This document shows positions 24,705-32,941 of a DNA stretch of 64,000 bases, one piece after another. A program made the position numbers and the translations under genes. Position 1 is the first letter of the stretch, and every line of letters starts with the position of its first letter. The notes under the pieces are model-generated. The model had not been told where the DNA came from, searched no databases, and saw nothing but the letters and a program-made list of their open reading frames with translations. Location: assembly GCF_039975415.1 (NCBI RefSeq), contig NZ_JBDWHD010000006.1; one strand, written 5' to 3'. This DNA comes from Ascidiaceihabitans sp039975415 (GTDB lineage Bacteria; Pseudomonadota; Alphaproteobacteria; Rhodobacterales; Rhodobacteraceae).

Positions 24705-26274
24705 CGGTCTCCTGCATCTGTGCTTTGATCCCGCGTTTGTCGATCTTGTTGGCAGGGTTCAGTGGCAAAGGGCCGTCCCAAATCGTGATCTTTTTGGGAG
24801 TTTTGTATCCCGCGATTTTGCTCCGGCAGTGATCGATCAAGTCTTGTTCTGTGGCTGTTGCGCCCGCTTTGAGCGAAACCGCAGCAAATACCATTTCGCC
24901 CCATTTTTCATGGGGAAGCCCTAAAACCGCCGATGACGCGACCGCAGGATGTTTGGACAAACAATTTTCGGTCTCTATCGGATAGACGTTTTCACCACCT
25001 GTGATGATCATCTCTTTCGTGCGGCCCGCGAGATAAAGAAACCCATCCGCATCCTCATATCCTGCATCGCCTGTGTGGTAGAACCCGCCGCGCAAGACGT
25101 CGGCGGTTTCCTTTGGTTTGTTCCAATACCCGTTCATAATCTGCGGACCGCGCACGATTACCTCGCCGGTTTCGCCCTGTGCGACGGGCACACCGTTTTC
25201 ATCGACGACACGTAAATCCGTGGTGGAAATGGGGCGTCCAACGGACCCGAGTTTGGGGATGACGCCATCAATCGGCACATGATCTTCGGGGCGCAGCACA
25301 CACAGGTTGGGAGCCGCTTCCGTCATGCCATACCCTTGGCAAAAGCTGACACCGGGGATTTGGTCCAGACATTGCTGGATCACACCGATGGGCATGGGGG
25401 CCGCACCATAGGTGAGACAACGCAAGGATGAAAAATCAAACTTGCTGAAATCAGGGTGGTCCAAAATCATCCGCAACATGGTTGGCACCATCGTCATCGT
25501 GGTGACCCGCTGTTCTTGGATCAGACGCATCGTGTCTTCGACATCAAATTTGGGTTGGATGATTTTGGTGGTGCCATATCCCACTGAGGTGAACACCCGG
25601 CTGCCAGTACCAAGATGGAACATCGGTCCTGACAGCAACAGCACATCATCTGCTGCGTATTTGTACAACGGGCCTGTGCCCATCGTGTTGGCCAAAATGT
25701 TGGAATGGCTCAACATGACGCCCTTGGGAACACCCGTCGTTCCCGACGTATAGAACAAAATCATGGTATCATCAGAGGCAGAAGAGATGTCGTCGAACGC
25801 ATCAAAGGCCACGGTGCCTGCGTTTGCGATTAGATCTTCGTAAGGCAATGTATCGTTTGGCATATCTGCACTGGGGCTATCCCAGTCCGCAAAGATCAGT
25901 GTTTTGAGCGACGCACATCGGTCGATCAAGGCTGCAGCGACCGTTTGAAAGTGCCGATCTACAATCAGAATTTCTGGTGTGCAGTCCTCAATTGTTTCTA
26001 CAAGCTCGTCCTCTGACAGGCGGTAGTTCAGGGGCACGCAAATCGCCCCGATCATGCAGGGCGCTAAGTAAGATTCGACGATCCAATGGGAATTCATGCC
26101 GAGATATCCAACTCGGTCGCCCGGTTTGACACCCAGATCTTTCAACCCTTTGGCAAGACCGTGCATGCGCTGTGTATAGGTCTGCCAATCGTGGCCCCGT
26201 GTTTCAAAATACGTGGCTGTTTTTTCTGGCGTTTGGAACGCATATTTGCGTGCAAGATCAGGTAAACGGATCAT
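24694..26274 (-). CDS. AMP-forming acyl-CoA synthetase
   Basis: 526 residues of the ANL superfamily, distinct from the 4CL-like ligase. Motifs: YTSGTTGVPKGVM (about 175-187), QGYGMTEAAP, YHTGDAGYEDADG, GRTKEMIITGGENVYP, and the C-terminal Lys in NPANKIDKR. The short N-terminus and sequence resemble medium/long-chain acyl-CoA synthetases of the FadD3/CaiC type. It overlaps the acyl-CoA dehydrogenase gene by 4 bp. Two ligases in one operon suggest activation of the intake substrate and of a later acid intermediate. Confidence 0.91.
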   Translation of the reverse strand: MIRLPDLARKYAFQTPEKTATYFETRGHDWQTYTQRMHGLAKGLKDLGVKPGDRVGYLGMNSHWIVESYLAPCMIGAICVPLNYRLSEDELVETIEDCTPEILIVDRHFQTVAAALIDRCASLKTLIFADWDSPSADMPNDTLPYEDLIANAGTVAFDAFDDISSASDDTMILFYTSGTTGVPKGVMLSHSNILANTMGTGPLYKYAADDVLLLSGPMFHLGTGSRVFTSVGYGTTKIIQPKFDVEDTMRLIQEQRVTTMTMVPTMLRMILDHPDFSKFDFSSLRCLTYGAAPMPIGVIQQCLDQIPGVSFCQGYGMTEAAPNLCVLRPEDHVPIDGVIPKLGSVGRPISTTDLRVVDENGVPVAQGETGEVIVRGPQIMNGYWNKPKETADVLRGGFYHTGDAGYEDADGFLYLAGRTKEMIITGGENVYPIETENCLSKHPAVASSAVLGLPHEKWGEMVFAAVSLKAGATATEQDLIDHCRSKIAGYKTPKKITIWDGPLPLNPANKIDKRGIKAQMQETDDE

Positions 26275-27425
26275 TTTTGCCCCCCTAATACGGAACGCCC
26301 GATAATTTCACGCATGATTTCACCAGTGCCCCCTGCAATGCGTCCCACACGTGCATCGGCCCATGCGCGCGCAATCGCGTATTCCCACATATATCCATAG
26401 CCACCATGAAGTTGCAGAAGGTCATCCAGTCGATTGCAGAGCATTTCCGACGTCAGCATTTTGCCCATCGCGGCATCAACTGCGTCCAAATCTCCAGCCA
26501 TGTGCATTTCTAGGCATTTATCGACAAAGACACGCAGCATCGTAGCTTCTGCTTTGATCTCAGCCAGTTTGAAGCGGGTATTTTGAAAATCTGCGATGGT
26601 TTTGCCAAAGGCTTTGCGCCCTGTGACATGTTCAATCGTCCATTCGAGCGCGCCTTCCAGATTGGCGACGGAGCGTACACATTGCAAAAGCCGTTCTTGG
26701 GGGAGTTGCTCCATCAGATAGTAAAATCCGCGCCCTTCTTCACCCAGAAGGTTCGCCGCGGGGACACGGCAGTCATCAAAAAACAGCTCTGCGGTGTCTT
26801 GCGCTTTCCAGCCGATCTTTTCGAGCAGCTGATTGCCTTTGCGAAAGCCGGGTGTGTCGGCAGGCACAACAATCAAGGAGATGCCCTTGGCGCCAAGGGT
26901 CGGATCGGTTTTGCACGCAAGCACCAGTAGATCACAGTTGCCGCCGTTGGTGATGAACACCTTTTGCCCGTTGATCACATAATCATCACCGTCGCGCACG
27001 GCGGTGGTTTTGATCCCTTGCACATCAGACCCTGCGCCGGGTTCCGTCATGGCAATGGCTCCGATCACCTCTCCGCGCGCCATGCGAGGCAACCATTCTG
27101 ATTTCACGCTCTCGGCCCCGTAGTGCAGCAGATAAGGCGCCACAATATCAGAGTGGAGGCTGAAACCAGGCCCCATCGCCCCGACGCGGGCCAATTCTTC
27201 CATTACGACCATCGAAAATAGAAAATCCGCACCCACACCGCCGTATTCTTCGGGTATCGCTGCACACAAAAGACCGCTTTCGCCCGCTTTCAGCCAAGCG
27301 TCTCGGCTGACGCGCCCTTCTTTTTCCCATTGTGCGTGGTTGGGTACGATTTCAGTCGCAACAAACCGGCGCACCTGATCGCGAAACATTTCATGGTCTT
27401 CGTTGAAAACCGTACGCTGAAACAT
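26271..27425 (-). CDS. Acyl-CoA dehydrogenase (LCAD/IVD-like active site)
   Basis: 384 residues, full-length ACAD: N-terminal helical domain, FAD-binding ITNGGNCDLL and MTEPGAGSDVQG, C-terminal HGGYGYMWEYAIARAWADAR. At the usual catalytic position the sequence is AGGTGEIM, lacking the Glu of medium-chain enzymes. This is the pattern of long-chain and isovaleryl-CoA dehydrogenases, whose base lies in another helix, so branched substrates are plausible. First gene of the seven-gene minus-strand operon and divergent from the SDR gene. Confidence 0.92.
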   Translation of the reverse strand: MFQRTVFNEDHEMFRDQVRRFVATEIVPNHAQWEKEGRVSRDAWLKAGESGLLCAAIPEEYGGVGADFLFSMVVMEELARVGAMGPGFSLHSDIVAPYLLHYGAESVKSEWLPRMARGEVIGAIAMTEPGAGSDVQGIKTTAVRDGDDYVINGQKVFITNGGNCDLLVLACKTDPTLGAKGISLIVVPADTPGFRKGNQLLEKIGWKAQDTAELFFDDCRVPAANLLGEEGRGFYYLMEQLPQERLLQCVRSVANLEGALEWTIEHVTGRKAFGKTIADFQNTRFKLAEIKAEATMLRVFVDKCLEMHMAGDLDAVDAAMGKMLTSEMLCNRLDDLLQLHGGYGYMWEYAIARAWADARVGRIAGGTGEIMREIIGRSVLGGQK

Positions 27426-27536
27426 GGGTCGTCCTCCGGGGTGATATCGCGTGATTGTCTTTTAGCATTAATATTAGCTTGCAAATAATAATCAAGGTAA
27501 TTAAATGTCAACTCAAAGATCTCAGAGGATAATCTC
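27426..27536. promoter_or_regulatory. AT-rich divergent promoter of the beta-oxidation island
   Basis: The 111 bp between the divergent dehydrogenase and SDR genes is strikingly AT-rich from 27460 to 27512 (TTAGCATTAATATTAGCTTG, then GCAAATAATAATCAAGG). No perfect palindrome was found, only short ones such as AATATT. It is the natural target of the MarR regulator encoded at 28527. Confidence 0.45.
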
Positions 27537-28439
27537 ATGTTGGACGGTAAAGTTGTAATCGTGACGGGTGCAGGCCGGGGTATTGGCCGTGACATCGCAT
27601 TGATGATGGCGGCCTATGGCGGTCGGGTTGTTGTGAATGACCTTGGTGGGGCGGCGGATGGTGATGGCACAGATGCTGCGCCTGCAGAAGACGTGGTGGC
27701 CGAGATTGTCGCAGGCGGGGGTGAAGCCGTTGCAAACTTTGGCAATGTGGCGAAAGCACAAGACGCCGAGGCGATGTATGCGCAAGCTATGGACAGCTTT
27801 GGTGCGGTCGATGTTGTCGTGAACAACGCGGGCATTCTGCGCGATACGATTTTCCACAAGATGAGCCATCATGCTTGGCAATCAGTTTTGGATGTGCATC
27901 TGAACGGTAGCTTTAACATGGCCAAAGCTGTCGCAGGCCAGTTCCGTGAGCAGGGGTCAGGATGCTTTGTTAATTTCACCTCGACATCCGGGTTGATTGG
28001 CAATTTTGGGCAGGCCAACTATTCTGCCGCGAAGATGGGGATTGTTGGTTTGTCCAAATCCCTGGCCTTAGATATGTCGCGGTTCAATGTGCGGTCCAAT
28101 TGCATTGCGCCCTTTGCGTGGTCCCGCCTGATCGGAACGATCCCGGCCAACACCGAAGCCGAGGCCGCGCGTGTTGAGCGGATCAAAGCAATGACCCCCG
28201 CAAAAATTGCACCGCTTTGCGTATCGCTGGCCGCACCAGATTGCGATGTCACGGGCCAAATCTTCTGCATCCGCAAGAATGAGATCTTTTTGATGAGCCA
28301 GCCGCGCCCGATCCGGTCCGTACATCGGGACGATGGTTGGACACCTGAATCAGTCACGGAACACGCGCTTCCCGCACTCAAGGCGGACTTTTACGATCTG
28401 GACCGTTCCGGTGATGTTTTCACCTGGGATCCAATTTGA
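27537..28439 (+). CDS. SDR-family 3-hydroxyacyl-CoA dehydrogenase (HSD17B4-like)
   Basis: 300 residues of the classical short-chain dehydrogenase fold, with the MFE-2/HSD17B4 subgroup features. Cofactor motif TGAGRGIG (residues 10-17), an Asp-Leu-Gly-Gly (NDLGG) that prefers NAD, NNAGILRD (about 93-100), and the catalytic YSAAK (about 161-165) with its upstream Ser in SGLIGN. It should oxidise the 3-hydroxyacyl-CoA made by the MaoC hydratase. A GAGG site precedes ATG 27537. A C-terminal 60-residue extension (SQPRPIRSV onward) is beyond the SDR core. Confidence 0.9.
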   Translation: MLDGKVVIVTGAGRGIGRDIALMMAAYGGRVVVNDLGGAADGDGTDAAPAEDVVAEIVAGGGEAVANFGNVAKAQDAEAMYAQAMDSFGAVDVVVNNAGILRDTIFHKMSHHAWQSVLDVHLNGSFNMAKAVAGQFREQGSGCFVNFTSTSGLIGNFGQANYSAAKMGIVGLSKSLALDMSRFNVRSNCIAPFAWSRLIGTIPANTEAEAARVERIKAMTPAKIAPLCVSLAAPDCDVTGQIFCIRKNEIFLMSQPRPIRSVHRDDGWTPESVTEHALPALKADFYDLDRSGDVFTWDPI

Positions 28440-28526
28440 CCCTTTCCCAACGATATCCCAAGCCGCTATGTCAGCGGGTGTGCCCCTTTGGGGGTGCGCC
28501 TGTGACCACACGCGAAAGGGTCTGTT

Positions 28527-28976
28527 GTGAATAAACATCCGAAACTGGCACAAATCCAACAACCAATCTTTCAAGAGATTGCGCGCTTTCGGGGCATCAT
28601 CTTTGATGCTTTGCTGAAACCGCATGATGTCACCATGAGCCAAGGATGGATACTTGTGCATCTTTGGTACGAGGACGGGCTGACGCAATCGCAACTGGCC
28701 AACCGTATGGAAGTGGCGACCGTCACGGTTTCAAAGCTGATCGACAGATTGGAGGCGCACAGTTTCGTAGAGCGGCGCGCCAATGTGGAAGACCGACGGT
28801 CCAATTGTGTTTTTGCCACCAGCCGTGGCCGTGACCTTGTTAAGGTGATGACCGGGATCATTGCTGACGTTGATGAAATTGCGAACACAGGCGTAACAGA
28901 AGAGGATCTGGCAACGACGCTCAAAGTACTGGCGAAAATGCGGAATAATCTGAAAAAGCAGATCGTATCAGGCTAG
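28527..28976 (+). CDS. MarR-family transcriptional regulator
   Basis: 149 residues from GTG 28527. The winged helix-turn-helix occupies about 45-115: SQSQLANRMEVATVTVSKLIDRLE is the recognition helix region, and the wing reads ANVEDRRSNCVFATSRGRDL. It carries the DxRs signature of MarR proteins. Lying inside the catabolic island, it is a good candidate for a ligand-released repressor that senses an acyl-CoA or free acid and binds the divergent promoter at 27426-27536. Confidence 0.9.
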   Translation: MNKHPKLAQIQQPIFQEIARFRGIIFDALLKPHDVTMSQGWILVHLWYEDGLTQSQLANRMEVATVTVSKLIDRLEAHSFVERRANVEDRRSNCVFATSRGRDLVKVMTGIIADVDEIANTGVTEEDLATTLKVLAKMRNNLKKQIVSG

Positions 28977-29000
28977 ACGCGTCAGTTTCCAGTTGGAATT

Positions 29001-30185
29001 TTGACACAGAACACTCAGGCACCACCCCAAAGACACGGGCCCTTAAGCGGCCTACGCATCATCGAATTTGCAGGCATTGGACCGGGTCCATTTGCGGCAA
29101 TGATGTTGGCTGATATGGGCGCGGAGGTGATCCGTGTGGATCGCATTTCGGATGTGCCTGCACACCCCAATGACTTTACACTGCGCAATCGGCGGTCTCT
29201 TGCGCTGAATCTAAAAGACCCCAAGGCAATCGACATCGCGTTGTCTTTGATAGCATCCGCCGACGCGTTGATCGAAGGGTTCCGCCCCGGCGTGATGGAG
29301 CGGTTGGGCCTGGGGCCAGATGTGTGCAACGGGCGTAACCCCAAATTGGTGTATGGGCGGATGACGGGGTGGGGGCAAGACGGGCCATGGGCGCAGGCGG
29401 CGGGCCATGATTTGAACTATATCGCCCTGTCTGGCGCCTTATGGGCTACGGGCGAAGCGGACAGCAAACCGACGTTTCCCATGAACCTGTTGGGGGACTA
29501 TGGCGGGGGCGGCATGTACTTGGCCTTTGGAATTGTCGCGGGCATCCTGAATGCGCAGACGACTGGTAAGGGCGATACCGTTGATGCCGCGATTTGTGAC
29601 GGCACCAACAGTTTGATGACCTTCATTCATTCACGCCGCGCCATGGGCCTTTGGGAGGATCGCCGTCAGGCCAACAAGCTGGATGGTGGTGTGCCGTGGT
29701 ACGATGTTTATCAATGTGCTGACGGTGAATGGATCAGTATCGGCGCGTTAGAACCCCAATTCTGGGCCAAGCTGCTTGAAATACTCGACATCCCTGCCGA
29801 TCAGGTGGGCAGGCGAGATGACCCCAGTACCCACGCCGCGACGCGCACCCTATTGGAACAGACGTTTGCGGCGCACCCACAGGCGTATTGGAACGATCTT
29901 TTGAGCGGCACGGATGCCTGTTACGCGCCTGTTTTACGGCCAAATGAGGCCCGCACGCACCCCCATATGGCGGCGCGTAATGCTTTTCAGCCACAAGGTC
30001 CAGAACAGCCAAGCCCGGCCCCACGTTTTGCCCTGGCAGGCAACGGCCCGATGCAACCGCCATCCGATCCCGGTGCTGAAACTGTAACACTGCTCGAAGA
30101 GCTTGGGTTCAGTGCAGACGATATTCAACATCTGATTGTCCAAGGCGCGATCTCCGAAACACAAACAAAGGAAAACGCAAAATGA
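29001..30185 (+). CDS. Alpha-methylacyl-CoA racemase (CaiB/BaiF family)
   Basis: 394 residues; the start is probably TTG 29001 since no ATG precedes the fold, which opens with SGLRIIEFAGIGPGPFAAMM. Active-site residues are His136 (GHDLNY) and Asp166 (LLGDYGGGG). Their spacing of 30 equals that of His126/Asp156 in the mycobacterial racemase MCR, which distinguishes racemases from the CoA-transferases of the family. The enzyme inverts the 2-methyl centre so that (S)-acyl-CoA can enter beta-oxidation. It ends by overlapping the next start by 4 bp. This gene is the best indicator that the island handles 2-methyl-branched acids. Confidence 0.85.
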   Translation: MTQNTQAPPQRHGPLSGLRIIEFAGIGPGPFAAMMLADMGAEVIRVDRISDVPAHPNDFTLRNRRSLALNLKDPKAIDIALSLIASADALIEGFRPGVMERLGLGPDVCNGRNPKLVYGRMTGWGQDGPWAQAAGHDLNYIALSGALWATGEADSKPTFPMNLLGDYGGGGMYLAFGIVAGILNAQTTGKGDTVDAAICDGTNSLMTFIHSRRAMGLWEDRRQANKLDGGVPWYDVYQCADGEWISIGALEPQFWAKLLEILDIPADQVGRRDDPSTHAATRTLLEQTFAAHPQAYWNDLLSGTDACYAPVLRPNEARTHPHMAARNAFQPQGPEQPSPAPRFALAGNGPMQPPSDPGAETVTLLEELGFSADDIQHLIVQGAISETQTKENAK

Positions 30186-31159
30186 CCCTCCCCAAAGCCC
30201 TTCAAGGATGGCGATTGCCGTTGATCGGAAGCCCGTTGTTCATCATTTCGCGTCCAGAATTGGTGCTGGCCCAGTGTAAGGCCGGAATCGTCGGGTGCTT
30301 TCCTGCGTTAAATGCGCGTGAAAAGGACGGTGAAAGTTTGGATGCGTGGCTGACCTACATTAACGAGGAACTGGACAGGCATAATCAGGAAAACCCTGAC
30401 CGCCCGGCGGCCCCGTATGCGATCAACCAGATCGTTCACAAATCCAACGCACGGTTGGACCGCGACATTGAGATTTGCGTTAAACACAAAGTTCCGATCT
30501 GGGTCACATCCCTTGGTGCGCGGGTCGAGGTGAATGAGGCGGCACATTCATGTGGGGGTGTGGTGTTGCATGATGTGATCAACAATCGCTTTGCGAAAAA
30601 GGCGATTGAAAAAGGCGCCGACGGGCTCGTCGCGGTGGCGGCGGGTGCGGGAGGGCATGCTGGTGCGCAATCGCCTTTGGCGTTGATCCAAGAAATCCGT
30701 GCGTGGTTTGACGGTCCACTTTTCCTGTCAGGGGCGATTGCGCGCGGGGATTCTATCCTTGCTGCGATGGCGATGGGGGCGGACGGTGGATATGCCGGTA
30801 CGCTCTTTATCGCCACTGAGGAATGTGCCGCAGTGCCGGATTATAAACAGATGGTTGCGGATCATGGTGCCGAAGACATCATCTATACCAATCTGTTTAC
30901 AGGGGTGCATGGTAACTATCTCAAACCGTCGATTGCAAAGGCAGGCATGAACCCTGCTGAACTGGAAATTTCAGATCCCTCTAAAATGAACTTTGCAGAA
31001 GATCGTGAGAAACCAAAAAGTTGGAAGGAAGTCTGGGGCGCGGGGCAGGGGCTTGGCGCGATTGAAAAGGTTGTCCCGACAGCCGAAGTGGTAGACCGTT
31101 TGGAGCGTGAATTTATCGCGGCTCGCGAACGCCTTAGTGGTCAGTTGAAAAGTTACTGA
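30182..31159 (+). CDS. Nitronate-monooxygenase-like FMN protein
   Basis: 325 residues of the 2-nitropropane dioxygenase / enoyl-reductase (FabK) TIM-barrel family. FMN-phosphate and substrate features: VAAGAGGHAG (near residues 154-163), LSGAIARGDSILAAMAMGADGGYAGT (landmarks 180-205). In acyl-CoA islands such proteins may serve as flavin reductases or oxidases of pathway intermediates rather than on nitroalkanes. It is translationally coupled to the racemase gene (ATGA overlap) and is 154 bp upstream of the TRAP genes. The substrate is unknown. Confidence 0.82.
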   Translation: MTLPKALQGWRLPLIGSPLFIISRPELVLAQCKAGIVGCFPALNAREKDGESLDAWLTYINEELDRHNQENPDRPAAPYAINQIVHKSNARLDRDIEICVKHKVPIWVTSLGARVEVNEAAHSCGGVVLHDVINNRFAKKAIEKGADGLVAVAAGAGGHAGAQSPLALIQEIRAWFDGPLFLSGAIARGDSILAAMAMGADGGYAGTLFIATEECAAVPDYKQMVADHGAEDIIYTNLFTGVHGNYLKPSIAKAGMNPAELEISDPSKMNFAEDREKPKSWKEVWGAGQGLGAIEKVVPTAEVVDRLEREFIAARERLSGQLKSY

Positions 31160-31255
31160 AAGAAAGCGCTGCTACGGATGAGAAAGGATCGGCCGAACTG
31201 TCACAAAAAAGATTGCTTGATAATAGTTATCTCGCTACCTTTGTTGATATACGAT

Positions 31256-31297
31256 GCCGCACAAGCGGCGCATAACGCCGCACAAGCGGCGCATAAC
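31256..31297 (+). repeat. Perfect tandem 21-bp repeat with hairpin units in the TRAP leader
   Basis: Two identical 21-base units (31256-31276 and 31277-31297) each contain GCCGC-ACAA-GCGGC, which can fold into a short 5-bp hairpin with a 4-base loop. The second unit ends three bases before the GGGAGG ribosome site of the TRAP binding-protein gene. The leader RNA would carry two consecutive hairpins just ahead of translation initiation. Confidence 0.75.
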
Positions 31298-31313
31298 CTA
31301 GGGAGGAACGAAA

Positions 31314-32348
31314 ATGAAAAGTTTTTTTAAAAGCACAAGCATGGCTTTGTGTGCAGTTCTGATGGCCACAACGGCGCATGCGGACATGGTTTTGATCAAC
31401 AACGATTCAGGACCGAACCGTGGTGTACGTGCTGCAGCCGTTAACTACCTGACAGAGCAGATTGCCGAACGGACCGGCGGGGCTGTTACTGTGGAAAACA
31501 ACTGGGGGGCCGCGCTTTTCAAGACGACGGCCGCGTTGGAATCCATTGGGATCGGCGTCGCGGACATGGGCGTTGTGGTCGGCCCTTACGCGCAATCAGT
31601 CATGCCCGAGCTGGCGTTGGGGTCCTTGGTTTTGCCCGACGCAAGTCCGTGGGTCATGATGAAGGCGATGAACGAACTGTTCACCACAAACGAAACCATC
31701 AAAGCGCGTATGGATGAGAAGAATGTTGTCTATGTAAACCACTATGCACTGCCACCGGGTCTGGTTGCCTGTAAAGGCGAAGGCATTTCCTCAATCGAGG
31801 ACGTCCCAGGCAAAAAAATGGCGAACACCGGCGGTTTTAGTGCGCTGTTCAACGAACTTGGCGCGAACATGGTCAGTATGCCGATCTATGAGACGTACCA
31901 AGCAACTGAGACAGGTTTGGTCGATTGTTCGGTCACCTATTCCTACTTTGCCGTGGCAACCAAGCTGAACGAGCTGGTTGATACGATGACACCCGTGAAC
32001 TTTGCGGCTGTGACGGTTGTGATCACCTTTATGAACAAAGACAGCTTTGAAAGCCTCGCGCCAGAACACCAGCAAGCGATCCGCGACATTGGCGCTGAAA
32101 TGCCTGATTATTACGGTCGTACATTGGGCGCAGCTGACAAGCGCGCGATGGAGGTTATGTCCACGGGCGATGATGCCATATCTTTTTCTGAATTCTCTGC
32201 AGAAGATACAGAAGTTATCCGTAAAACAGGCGCAACTGTTACCGAAAAGTGGCTTGCCGATGCAAAAGCGACGGGGCTGGATGGCCAAGCCGTTCTGGAC
32301 GAGTTGCTCGCACTGATCGAAAAATACAAAGAACTTGAGCCGGCCTAA
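31314..32348 (+). CDS. dctP: TRAP transporter solute-binding protein (DctP family)
   Basis: 344 residues with signal peptide (cleavage near AHA|D, residue 25). DctP/TAXI-type fold landmarks: RGVRAAAVNYLTEQIAERTG, EDVPGKKMANTGGF (the binding-site hinge with its Arg-like Lys), and DCSVTYSYFAVATKLNELV. A strong GGGAGG site precedes ATG 31314. It is followed by the small and large TRAP membrane subunits, forming a sodium-driven uptake system for a carboxylate, presumably the acid degraded by the island. Confidence 0.88.
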   Translation: MKSFFKSTSMALCAVLMATTAHADMVLINNDSGPNRGVRAAAVNYLTEQIAERTGGAVTVENNWGAALFKTTAALESIGIGVADMGVVVGPYAQSVMPELALGSLVLPDASPWVMMKAMNELFTTNETIKARMDEKNVVYVNHYALPPGLVACKGEGISSIEDVPGKKMANTGGFSALFNELGANMVSMPIYETYQATETGLVDCSVTYSYFAVATKLNELVDTMTPVNFAAVTVVITFMNKDSFESLAPEHQQAIRDIGAEMPDYYGRTLGAADKRAMEVMSTGDDAISFSEFSAEDTEVIRKTGATVTEKWLADAKATGLDGQAVLDELLALIEKYKELEPA

Positions 32349-32428
32349 GACGGCGAGCTTCGCCTGTCTGCAGGTGGAATTCTGATGGCCAACCCCTTGG
32401 CCATCAGACCATATTTCGGAGTTCCGAC

Positions 32429-32923
32429 ATGTTTAAACGTCTTGAATTTATCCTTGATACATTGGGGGCCATCGCCGTTGTTGCGCTGTGTCTGCTGATC
32501 GTTGGGTCGATCTTTAGCCGCGAAGTCTTGGGCGTCGGTATTCCAGACAATCTTATCCTTGTGCGCGAGCTTATGGTCCCAGCAATTCTGTTTCCGCTGA
32601 GTGCGGCGACCTCCCGCCGGTCGCATGTTGCGATCGAGGTGGTTGCAAACTTTTTCTCTGATGCGCTGAATCGTTGGATTGCGGTGCTTGCAGCACTTTG
32701 CGGCTTGGTAATCATGATGACGTTCTTTTACGCGTCATGGCTGCAAGTCACGTCGACTTGGCAAAGCGGGGCACATCATGGCGGCGATTTGTTAATCCCA
32801 AAATGGATCAGCCGCAGCGCCTGTGCCTTTGCGTTTTTCCTGACATCTCTTCGATTGCTGCAAATCCTATGGATCGACCTCAAAGCTGCAATTACCGGGC
32901 AACCTGCGCCCGCAACACTCTGA
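32429..32923 (+). CDS. dctQ: TRAP transporter small permease (DctQ family)
   Basis: 164 residues with four hydrophobic helices and the DctQ motif VRELMVPAILFPLSAATSRRSHVAIE, which spans the helix 2 loop (residues about 45-70). A GGAG site precedes ATG 32429. It lies 80 bp after dctP, and 18 bp before dctM. The small subunit scaffolds the large permease; no fusion is present. Confidence 0.87.
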   Translation: MFKRLEFILDTLGAIAVVALCLLIVGSIFSREVLGVGIPDNLILVRELMVPAILFPLSAATSRRSHVAIEVVANFFSDALNRWIAVLAALCGLVIMMTFFYASWLQVTSTWQSGAHHGGDLLIPKWISRSACAFAFFLTSLRLLQILWIDLKAAITGQPAPATL

Positions 32924-32941
32924 TCTGAACGGAGCGCCCCT

